Below, one piece after another: positions 46,490-57,463 of a stretch of DNA of 64,000 bases. A model generated the notes under the pieces. The model did not search any database. It saw only the letters and a program-made list of their open reading frames with translations, and was not told the origin of the DNA. A program made the position numbers and the translations under genes. The stretch is taken from NCBI GenBank assembly GCA_950295325.1, contig OX485805.1, positions 29,747,501 to 29,811,500 of the forward strand. The letters run 5' to 3'. Source of the stretch: Polytrichum commune. Its lineage: Eukaryota > Streptophyta > Polytrichopsida > Polytrichales > Polytrichaceae. Positions within the stretch are counted from its first letter, which is position 1. Each line of letters opens with the position of its first letter.

Positions 46490-48039
46490 GATATCCACAA
46501 GTTGTGGCTTGGAATCTACGAAGAAACCTGAGCCAAGCGGACTGTAGGGGGACAATGCCAATCCCCAACTCTGCATAATCATCAAAAATTGTTTGTAAAT
46601 TGTTTGGAGATTCCTTGTTCCCAACCAAAATTGCATTTGTAGATAATAAACCAGCGTGCTCAGTACCATAGTCAACATGACCACTACTCACAAAGACATG
46701 CAATGTAGTTTACAGTCTACATTCATTTTCGGATAGACAAATTTCATAAAATGCACAGTAAGTATTCATGTTGATGTGACTATGATAAGTAATGTTAAGT
46801 AGAGTTGCATGTTTAACTCATTCTCAAGACTTAGCATGGTGAAAACTATACATAAAAGTAGAGGGAAGTGAGTTCGTCTGCATGTTGCTAGCTCTCAAGA
46901 CTCATCTCCAATATATATCCATGGCTCATGGTTGGGTGACTCCTGTCTCTATAATATTCTTCTCTAGAGGTGCATGATCTTTACAATTGGTAACAGAACT
47001 TTGAAATTATTGAAATGTGTCAAAATTTGATATGCTCCAAGAATCTCAGCACTATGACACCAATGTAATGATCCTACATCATAAAGGAAAACATAGTAGA
47101 TCGTGCCACCCATCTACGAGCCATAGAGGAGAGGACTCGCTAGAAACACCCAAACCACAGAGGTTGTAAGAAACCTTCGCATAGCTACTTCTTGTCTTTT
47201 TGTAGGTCCCCACTTTTAGGAGTTAACTCATATTAACATATATTATGCTTTTAAAGAAGTTTGCATCACAAGGCAAGTTTTGTTTATAACCATCTACAAC
47301 CATCTATTTCCGTACACATAGAGAACATTGCTTTATATGTTGTAAACATGTGAAATAATTACACCAAATAAGCGATTAATGTTTCCATCTTGGTTTCAAA
47401 CCTATATTACATACTAAGGCAAGCATGCCCAAAACCAACATCAAACCTAAAGGCTAAAACCAACACTTTTTGCACCATAATCACAACTTTGGGAGCTTCA
47501 AATATCTGACAACAATATAATGGTGTTAATTTTGGGTTATGCAATTGATCATGTCAACATTGATTGTTTGATAACAATATATATCATATCTGCACGTGGG
47601 GATGATCTCTTCTTCAATGTCGTGGGTCCAAAGTGAGTATTCCACTTGTAAAGCAGTTATAGGATGCACAACATGGGCACGCTGAATGTCTACAGCTGAG
47701 GCATTAGACAAGCCCAAATATTTGACCTTCCCCTCCTCCACCAATTTCTTCATCTCCTTAACCTATATAGCCATCATAGAAACATGTGATTGTTGACACA
47801 TTTATGCAAGATGACCATCCCAACATAATTAAGTACTAGATATAAGACTAACAAAGAGCAATTTTATTTTTATTTTTTTCAATCTAGCAGATAGACTACA
47901 TACCCACGAAGAATACCTATGGCAATAGCAGGTGGAGAGCGTTCCAAAAATGCCTAATAAACATATGCTTGGAAGTTGAGAGCCCTGATGTCTCAAACTC
48001 AAAACTATAATGACATGCATTTGTACATTCAAATATTGA

Positions 48040-48165
48040 ACCAGTCTCACAAGAGATTCAATCAAAGTAAACTAAGACGTCGAAAGAACGCCCATCAAAC
48101 ATGGGGTTGCAGATTCCATCTTCTGTTTCTATACTATGTCGTTGCAAGACCTAAAAAGTTACAGT
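48040..48165 (+). repeat. Intron-resident repeat copy (AKR pseudogene intron)
   Basis: Contains CCCATCAAACATGGGGTTGCAG, TTCCATCTTCTGTTTCTAT and GTTGCAAGACCTAAAAAGTTAC in the same order as gene A intron 7 and, less well, gene B intron 4. Confidence 0.55.
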
Positions 48166-48488
48166 ATGGTTTCAATCAATGTTGAATGAATCAGAGTTGC
48201 TGAATGTCAAGTTGGCATTGAGAAAACATTCTAGCCTTGAAGGATTTTCAATTTCTGAGTCAACAATAATCGTTGGTCACTTCATATTCAGATGTATATC
48301 GATGCATCTGAACTCCTTTGACACTTACAGTGATCTCAATGAGGACTTTGAGGTCGACTCGATGCTGATAGTAAAGGTTGATGTAATCCACACTGAGCCG
48401 CTTCAAACTTGCCTCACAACAGGAGCGCACATATTCCAGGTCGAGTGCCCGAATCATAGCTCACCCCAAATTTTGTGGCTAATTGTGT

Positions 48489-49900
48489 CTACCTTTGATA
48501 GCCTACATAAGAAAAGAGAGTTAGCTGGCTTGAAAGAAGCAAGAAAAATAAATAAGAGAATGCAATGCAACTCCTACTGGTGGCATTCTTGACTTTCCTT
48601 TCACATAACAGAAAACCTGCCCACAATGTAGTTGACATCATGCACACCACATCACCATTTTTTGAGCGTTTACTCCATGAGGTTGTTTAACATCTTTTAC
48701 ATCGTGTAACATTTAATTGATGTGGTCATCAAGCATATGGTTGCCTACCATGCATGTCAGTGGGTCAGCAACAACAAAGGCAGTATCCGATGACAGACAA
48801 CTATACAACATCTACTTAACCCAAATTTTGATAATCAAAGTGGTTGAATGAACATGATTTTACTCAATGTTGTTCCTCATTTATAGCAAGGTGAAACATG
48901 CATACAACAATAGTATGACAAAATTATGATCCTCCTAATCTTGTAAACTATTTACCCTGAGAATTCACGTTTGTTGAATGAGCTAGTCTAGCATTCGTAT
49001 CAAATATAACAAGTGTATTGAGTTTAAAGCGCATCCCTTACATAACATTAGCATCACATTGAATGGACCCAACATAAAATAGAGAATTATGCTCAAACAA
49101 AGTGTCTTTTAGTTCTCAATCACAAGACTATCTAACAATTTGACATGATGTTTTCAACATTTATTATATACTCTCATAACATTAGGTAGCAAGCCTAGAA
49201 TGACCTTCTCAAAAGAGCTTCAAACCGGCATGCCTCTTTCAAGAGCAAAGGTAGCGCTACCTTTGGGTAGTTACTTTCAATGCTTAGAATGAATTATGTT
49301 GGTTTCTAGAACAAAACTAATGCCAAGTGGTGGTAAAGGTTCTAATCTAGGCTAAATTACGGTCTAAACAAATCTAGATAGCTACAAAGCAACAAGAAAG
49401 TTGGTGAGGTCAAAAAGGTCGTTGCATTTTTTAGAAAAATCTCCTGACACCCACATTGGAAACCTCTTTGATACCTTTTTGAAGCTATTATATTTGATCA
49501 ACTATCCATTCATTTACCCTTGCTTTGCAAGCTTTTCCTTTCTTGTTGAGATAATATTGCGGGTACTCAAAGGGTACCCTGCTAGTATTGCTACTTAACG
49601 TTATGCTTCGTGTGTGAGGATAGGAAGAATCGCCATAATGGACATGCTAAGCCATTGTGTCGACTTGTCTATTCTTCATTCTTTACAAGTGCAAGTTACA
49701 TTATCACCCATAATTGATGACATGGCCAATACGTCCAATAATAGACATGCGTCACACTACCATCGGTTGATTGTAGTAATCACCCAACACAACACTTAGT
49801 TCACGGTGGTGAATAATGTGATGTAACCCCAAGAACCAAATTATTGAGCTACTTACATACATACCTTGGACAAATAACCAACTAATTCAACTATTAGTTA
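48489..49900. other. Part of AKR pseudogene intron 1, no other feature
   Basis: AT-rich intron sequence, no further exon or gene seen. An exon for the segment normally lying between the YGP motif and ATKFG was not located. Confidence 0.35.
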
Positions 49901-49904
49901 ACTA

Positions 49905-50410
49905 GTTGCCTTTCGTAACTATAGTTGTTCACGATTTGACCTGCCAAAAAATGTAGTTAACCTTAGTTGTTCTAAATTCGGTCTACCAACAAAATGTAGT
50001 TAATTATAGTTGTTCTAAATTCGGTTTGCTAAAAAATATAGTTAACTATAGTTATATCTAGTTAACTAAAGTTGAGCGCAGCTTGTTCACAAAATTTTGT
50101 TGTAGTTTTGTAGTGTCACTAGTGTGTTACTTGTGTGGGTGGTGTACGTGGAGGTTGTTCCAGAGCCCAACACTGTGAGTAACCGTATAAAGGCGTTTCT
50201 TGATGATCCTCAGCGTCCCGCGTATATTAAAGACCCTCAACTGAAACAAATCAAGAGGCGAACTTCTTCGAATATATAACAGTGCTTGGAACTTTTTTGG
50301 TTAACTATAGTTGTTCTTGAAGATGGTCTTAAATTTTTCTAGTTAACTAGTGTTATTCCCTAAAACGTGTTGACAAAAATGTAGTCAACTATAGTTATTT
50401 TGATAGTTGT
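49905..50410 (+). repeat. Minisatellite of about 50 bp units (TAGTTAACTATAGTTGTTC)
   Basis: Units containing AAAATGTAGTTAACTATAGTTG followed by TTCTAAATTCGGT(C/T)T(G/A)C repeat at 49905-50080 and in looser form at 50290-50410, within AKR pseudogene intron 1. Confidence 0.65.
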
Positions 50411-50594
50411 CCAAAGTCTGCATACATACCTTCCCCACCAAGATTTTGTGTGTAAGGGCCATAGACGTCGGAAGTGTCGAGAAACGTGATGCCCCTCCCG
50501 TTCAGGATACCAGACTGTGCCCGTGCAACCCCAATGGCACCTTCGCAACTCCACTCGTTTTCGCCGCCATTTGCTCCATATCGTCTCTCGAAAC

Positions 50595-51580
50595 ACTGCG
50601 GATCCAAAATGAGAAAGTCTAGATGTTGTTGAATTCAAGTGTACGATTCAAGCTGGGCAGATTAAAATTGTTGGAGCCGACGAACTATTGAGCTGCGAGC
50701 TATGGGAACTCAATCTCCTGCACGCAACACACTGAGCTCATATGCAGATCCAAAGTGAGAAAGTCTAGATGTTGCTGAATTCAAGTCTACGATTCAAGCT
50801 GGGCAGATTAAAATTGTTGGAGCCGACTAACTATTGAGCTGCGAGCTATGGGAACTCAATCTCCTGCACGCAACACACTGAGCTCATATGCAGATCCAAA
50901 GTGAGAAAGTCTAGATGTTGCTGAATTCAAGTCTACGATTCAAGTTGGGCAGATTAAAATTGTTGGAGCCCACAAACTATTGAGCTGCGAGCTATGGGAA
51001 CTCAATCTCCTGCACGCAACACACTGAGCTCGTATGCAGATCCAAAGTGAGAAAGTCTAGATGTTGCTGAATTCAAGTGTACGATTCAAGCTGGGCAGAT
51101 TAAAATTGTTGGAGCCGACTAACTATTGAGCTGGGAGCTATGGGAACTCAATCTCCTGCACGCAACACACTTATTAGCTCATATGCAGATCCAAAGTGAG
51201 AAAGTCTAGATGTTGCTGAATTCAAGTCTACGATTCAAGCTGGGCAGGTTAAAATTGTTGGAGCCGACGAACTATTGAGCTGCGAGCTATGGGAACTCAA
51301 TCTCCTGCAGGCAACACACTGAGCTCATATGCAGATCCAAAGTGAGAAAGTCTAGTTGTTGCTGAATTCAAGTCTACGATTCAAGCTGGGCAGATTAAAA
51401 TTGTTGGAGCCTACTAAACTACTGAGCTGCAAGCTATGGGAACTCAATTTCATGCACGCAACACACTGAGCCCATAGCTCTACAACAAAGCAGATCCAGA
51501 AGACATAAAAAAGTTTGCTGAGATGAAGGCTACCTTACTCAAAGCGAGTGGATTTAACTTGTTGGGGTCGTTGAGTGTTA
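50595..51580 (+). repeat. 146-bp tandem array at the 5' end of the AKR pseudogene
   Basis: Units start GATCCAAAGTGAGAAAGTCT at about 50599, 50745, 50892, 51038, 51187 and 51333, so the period is 146-149 bp, and a decayed seventh begins near 51490. Other constant words are GATTCAAGCTGGGCAGATTA, GGAGCCGACTAACTATTGAG and TCCTGCACGCAACACACTGA. Internal units differ by only a few bases. The first unit starts within 20 bp upstream of the AKR start codon region, so the unit was probably derived from AKR promoter or leader sequence. Confidence 0.9.
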
Positions 51581-54500
51581 AGTAAGCTATGAGCTAATTA
51601 ATGAGACACTCTGGCTCACTCACTTTTTTTATAAGGTCTACTAAGTTGATTAGACACCCTTCCCAAAGCGGGTCTATATGTAAATTCTCTTTAGATTTGA
51701 GCTGTAAAATGACTAGACTGGCTGCATTCTGAAAAACGTCACTTGGAAGGGTGTCACTCAAACAAGCATCCATATCAAATGATAGTGAAGAATGAAGCTT
51801 CGACAATTGTGAAACTACCAAAGAAGGAGCGAGGCTGTGGGGCTTATGAAGAACTTCCTTTCAACGATTCCTTCTTGAAGCTCCTAAAAGATCTAGGATA
51901 CTTGGTCAGCAAGGTGTGTGGGCCTATTAAATGGGCACTTACAAATCCACATACAAATTTGGCCGTTGGATGGAATTTAGAATTGTCTCATCTGGTTAGC
52001 AATTGTGAATCATGAAGATTGGCATTTTCAAGTGTCAAATCAAAGGGTGGAGATGCAAAAATTATAAGAGGTCAAAAGTGAGGACTCTTTTTTCTTTTTA
52101 AGCGATCACGTAAGTCCTCCTGATTATGTTAACTACTATATTTAGTATGGTGTCCTTATTTTGAGCACATAGTCCAATCTCATTGTAACACGTGTCATTC
52201 TGGTGTCCATTCTTAACTATGAGCCTTGCCATATATCACTCAAATATAAGCGTATGCACAAGGCTTAGAGTGTTCGGTTAAGGCCCACTACCTTTATAAG
52301 GTACATGATGGCCTTATCAACTAGAATGAGACAATCAATCTGCTTAATTTAATGTAGAAAACGTGATGGGAACTTAATGATGGCTAATTGGTACAAGTGC
52401 CTACCCCTACATGATTTTAAGTTAGCAAATCAAGCATCTCAAGTCACCCACATATATATAGATGACCATGCAAGAAACCAATTGTAACGTGGAAGAAGTC
52501 ATAGATGAAGACAAAAGGATTGTGCTTGCACTCCACGGGTGAACCCCCATGGATAATATGTTCCCGTTGCTTAATAGTAATCACACGAAGGTTCCTCGTC
52601 ATTAGTGGTATGGATGTACCTTTGGTGTCATCATTCAATTCACCTTTTGTCATGATAGATTTCCAAATGCTTCCATTGCACACAAACTACAAAAATACAA
52701 CCCAGTACTAGCCAAACTATGCACACTAGGCTGGCAAGTAAAATCGTTAATTATACTCATATCAAGGGTCAGAGGGGTCATTCACACGCCCACAATAGAA
52801 TCCCTTACTAATCTCAAATTGCATCTATCTATACCTTAAAGGACAAATTACACCGCACGTCCATCCAATACTTAACATACATCATCCTTAATAAACACAA
52901 AATAGAACACAACCAAACCCATGTCCTTCCACCACCTTGATACTACAAACCTCCCTTACCTATGAAATAAAGAAAAAGAAAAAAGAAAAAATTACGCCCG
53001 TACATTGTACCGGCATGAATGTGAGCCCGTTATCCAAATGCTTAACACGGCGGACCATGTTGTAGCATGAGGAGTTATGCCTCTTTTGGGAGGTGGGCTC
53101 TATTAGTTAAAAGGTTCATTCCCCTTTTTAGGGAGGTGTGACGGTCTTTTGTTTATTGTCAAGTTTTCTTTTGTTTAGTACAAGATAGGTGAGGTATTTA
53201 ATGGTATTTTGGTGTATGTTTTTCATGAGAGTTTTGATGCTAGTCTTTGGGATCCCTTACCTATGACTCTCATAGTCAACATACCATTAGCACAAATCAC
53301 AACTCATGCTTAAGTGGGCACCCTTGTATTTCCAAAATCATTGTATTAAGTTATACATCCTTCATAACTTGAAGCTAATGGTGAGAGACCAAGAGTTTCT
53401 TAGCCAAAAAAAGTCATCTCTTCAAAACCTCATGTGCTCCTAAGCAAAACTACCCCAATTTTCCCACAACTTTGGAGTCGGGAGTCATAAATGCTGCTAA
53501 CTACTCTATCAACATCACAACTACATGTGCACCACCATCAGGATAAACCCCTCTACATCAATTACAAAGCCCTCTTACTTATAGGTAGGCAATGTTTCTA
53601 GGAGCTAACTCAAATAGGTAAACCCATTAGACAAACTCTAGAAAGATCAAGTTTTTAATCACATCATCAATAAAATTGCCAAAATTCGTTTTATTCTATT
53701 TTATTCTATTTTATTACCAATGTCAACCTTGGATGCCCACCCATGGAAGTTCACCCGTGAATACCAAGGATTGAGTGATGCATCTTCAATCTACAGGTCT
53801 TCACTTGGTACCCCCTTTGCATCCTTGAATTGATCTCCACCAACTATTTTCTCATCTTTTGTGCAACTCTCTAATTTGTCCTTTGTGAAAAAAAAATTGC
53901 TTTGTCGGGATGACTGCATTGTTATTAGATGCGTTATTATGTCCCACCAAGATGCCATAGCATTATCTAGTAATTGATGAGATGGAGGGCATTCCTTGTA
54001 ACGTTTGTCCAAGGTCTGCTTGTTCCTTTGGCTAAGGGCCGCAATATAAAACACAATCGCAATAGAAAGGGCATATAGACCGAGATCTTTCATCCCAATT
54101 CATGTTACATTGTGCCCTTGATATATATATATATATATATATATTCATTCATTCATACGCAAGTGTAAATTGCTCTCCCTTTCATGACCAATGTTTCGTT
54201 ATTCGTGTGCTCATGTTTATGGATCATTTGGAACACCATAAGTGTTATAAGCTTCCTAACATTGAAAGGCGAGGCAAAGTAGTGTTCTTGAATACTCATC
54301 AACAATGATCTCATAAAACTTGGAAACAATGCTTTTACAACAATCTAGATAAATAGAGACTTTGGACCCCTTTCAAGGCCGGCATGAATAAAGTGTTTGT
54401 TCATAATGTTAATGATCTAGTGCCCACTAGACAAAGGACCATTGGAACAAAACTACTCTCCCTTACCGAGAATAGATACTTTAGTGACCAGTAACCATAA

Positions 54501-56800
54501 AATGTTGGTTGGATAATTGTTTTAGTGTAAGTTGAATTTTGGTATGCTAAAAGATCGCCAAGTCATGAATTCAATGAAAGTCAATAAAAGTCAAGTGCAT
54601 TGTTCATATTTTACAGCAATTCATTGATGATAAAATCCGGGCATACTCCTTAGTCACTCCCCAATTTTTTTACTCTAGGTGTCAAAGTGCATATATCCTC
54701 ACAATATTAGGTTGGAAATTTTCAAGAAAAAGCCTAGGATTCTCCTCTTCATGGGTCACATCATGGTGAACCCACACCAATTCTACCAATATATGTCCCA
54801 AATATGTCGTGAGTAAAAAATGCCATCAATGTAGAGTGTTCTTCCAATCCTACAAAATGACATTGCCAGTTGGGTCCAAGACAAGAATTGCAACATCCTC
54901 ATCACCTATATATGATGTTTTTATCAACACAACCAACGGATTTGTGTTACAAATTAATATGTGATAGATATCACAATATGTTGATAAATGCTCCATCTTT
55001 CAAGTCATTCCTTGACAATCCAAAATAATGCTAAAACTTGAACTTCAACAATGATTTAGTAAAACAAGTGCTATCATGATAAGCACATTTTCTTAAAGAG
55101 GCTTTTTTTTTGCTTCTTAACACATATGTCTAGTATATTTCAACACAATATGGATACAATATGTACAAAAATATCGTCAACCAACTCTATGTAAAAAAAT
55201 CCCGATTTCAATGACATCTACCTCAATACACTTATCTCCTCCAACTACATACTAATAATTGTCCCACATGATCACATGTGCAAGATATCTCTTAAATCTT
55301 TGCAAAAATACACATGTTTGTAGAGTTGAAATTCTACATCTCTTTTTGCCTAACACAATTCATGTATATTAAATATAGCATATTACCTTGGGGTAGAACA
55401 CCTCTTGTCACCCTACTTTCAAGAAGCTCCAACATTCTATATTCTAGAAACTCTACACCCAATCACGCACAAATTAAATCCCAATTTCAATGACATCTCC
55501 AAGATTACCATTGGAATACATCTTTCATCTCCCCCCTCCCCCTTAGTAGGTCAAAATTCCTATACTCGTACATATTTATTACAATTTAGGGGGACATCAA
55601 AGGTATAGTCAAGTGGTGGTCATTCATTTGTCATTGAAATTGGGGTTAATATGTTCAGTAAGTTCCAATTTAATTGACATTGTCGTCACTATCATTGGAA
55701 TACATGTCTCAGCTTACACTTCATAGTAATACAATTTTCCATGGAGAATCACATGTGGAAGACATCTTATAAATCTTAGCAAGTGATGGAATTTTCCCAT
55801 AGGGAAAAACTTACACATCTCTTCACCTAGTTCAACTTAATAAGGTCAACAATCCTATTACCCAACTTCATGCAAAGTAAATCCTAAGCACTATTACACT
55901 TTAGATTAGTCTTATTTTAATAAAAAATTGCAACAATTGTGTAAATGGGGTTATAACACATATGAAATAAATATATAATACATTTGAAATAAAGTAACGA
56001 TACTTATAGATAAATCCTATAAGTTAAACTTGAACACAAACATTGGACTCTAATGGGCAAACATATTTGTACTAAGTTTTTCCACATGTGTATGTTACAA
56101 TGAACCCCCACGGTCTTCTCTGGTTGAAGGTCACGGGTTAGGGTGGACATGTTGTCACGAGGCAAATGCCCAAACTCAATTTAGCCCCTTCTTTGGTAAA
56201 TTGGATTAATTTTCTTTGACCCGACACGGTGGTGGGGCCGAGGTTACTCCTTTCTTGGCATACTAAGCCAAACTTAATAGGAAATTAAATACTACTCAAG
56301 AGGCTCCTAAGAAATAAATCTTTGACAAATGGCGGAATAAAATTCCTCTTTCCAAGAGAGAGAGAAGAAACGCTGACCCTTGATAGGATCAGCGTGATTG
56401 AAATGCCCGTTCGACCCACCCTTGATATTATGTCCAGTGGGCATAATATCAGTGGTGCAGGACTACTAACCCCTCTCGGGGTGGACACTATAGGAGCTGG
56501 GGTGGCAAAGTTGGCCATGTGTGGGTGTTTGTAGGGCAAAGGTTATAACTTTGTGGAGTGGATGTTGAGTGGTCTCCCATTGGTTGATTGTGGTGCCTTT
56601 TATTTATTGGTTGGCAGGTGTGTGTGTGTGTGTTTTTTTTTTTAATTAAATTTTTTTTATTTTTTTTAAAATAAAAATAAAAAATACAAATACAAAAATA
56701 CAAAAATACAAAATTGGGAGTACTTTCTTTTAGTTTGTATGTCGAGATGGATAGAAGCAACCAGTTAGTGTGAGTAGAGTAAAAGAGGGGTAGTGGTAAG
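51581..56800. other. AT-rich intergenic sequence with small repeats
   Basis: No gene could be supported in over 5 kb. Small features are a dispersed repeat copy at about 52128-52290, a TTTTATTCTA triple at 53687-53716, an (AT)n run at 54119-54144 and a GT run followed by poly-T at about 56618-56642. A minus-strand frame at 53791-54093 (YALSIAIVFYIAALSQRN then a polar tail) has one possible membrane span but no recognised family. Confidence 0.4.
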
Positions 56801-56808
56801 TCCACTAG

Positions 56809-57018
56809 TTTTTTTTTTTTTTTTAAGATGTCACCGGTAGCTCAGGAGACGGGTAGCACCTGGTTGGTGGGTACAATTTTCTTGCCTGTGTTTTAACTCA
56901 CTTGCAGTACCAAGTCATAGTGTATCACATTAAGCGCTCAGACGGGTTCACCGTGAATCGAACCCGGACCGTATTAGTGTAACACAATCCATCTTACCCA
57001 ACCAACCGTGGGACCATG
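56809..57018 (-). mobile_element. tRNA-derived SINE-like sequence 2
   Basis: On the minus strand an A-box-like GGTTGGTTGGGTAAG (near 56996-57010) and, about 30 bp later, a B-box-like GGGTTCGATTCACGG (56949-56963) are followed by about 120 bp of unrelated body and a run of 16 A (T on plus, 56809-56824). The acceptor and T stems do not pair as in a working tRNA. The layout is that of a SINE. Confidence 0.6.
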
Positions 57019-57463
57019 ACTTGGCGAACATTTACAGAATTGACCACACTTATACTTCAACCAAGGCGCTTGCTATTCACTAATGGTTATTGGTCTATTG
57101 ATTACATGTTTATGGTTATTTGAGTGTCTATTCTCAAAGTGGGTAAGTTTTTTTGTTTTTTTTTTAAAAAAAATTTTAAATAATCTTTTATCTATCTAGT
57201 TGTGTGTCTAGTGGTATTGACTCGTTATTTTCTATCCTTCTTTTGTGCAGAATTATGGACATAGCGTATTGTATGGCAATGACATTGATTGCCTCAAATG
57301 TGTTTTTGATGCTCTGCTTAGGGGTTTTAAATGTTGTTTCAATGTTGTCCATAGAGGGGATGTGTGTGGCAGCCCTAGCGCCTGCAGTGATGACAATTAG
57401 TGGGTCTATCTTCCAGCCTTTGTTGGCAATATTGTCTATTAAAGGTTTATATTTTTATATTTT

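Larger units (their letters stand above)
45757..50579 (-). pseudogene. Aldo-keto reductase pseudogene (plant AKR, ATB2/perakine-reductase type)
   Basis: Five exon remnants in gene order. Exon 1 (50430-50579) starts MEQMAAKTSGVAKVPLGLHG and hits a stop after HSLVS; FLDTSDVYGPYTQ follows in another frame, so some 35 codons are lost. Exon 2 (48329-48488) has [14 protein letters not shown], then a frameshift, then [20 protein letters not shown] and YYQHRVD. Exon 3 (47590-47762) is [40 protein letters not shown]; its donor is AT instead of GT. Exon 4 (to 46570) has ELGIGIVP, an extra base in the C run at 46547-46551, then YSPLGSGFF, and is cut by a MITE. Exon 5 (45757-about 45980) ends CSLNQLAFAWVHHRGHDIVP. 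The last exon was not found. The active enzyme would be a cytosolic NAD(P)H-dependent carbonyl reductase; this copy cannot make it. Confidence 0.85.

Noticed and set aside
50595..51580. CRISPR-like regular repeats
   Set aside because: Units are 146 bp and directly abutting without spacers, in a plant gene context; this is an ordinary tandem array.
53791..54093. Membrane transporter fragment on the minus strand
   Set aside because: One hydrophobic stretch and a polar tail, but no motif that identifies a family and no neighbouring exons.
56940..57018. Functional tRNA gene
   Set aside because: A- and B-box-like words are present but the acceptor and T stems do not pair, and a SINE-type body with poly-A tail follows.
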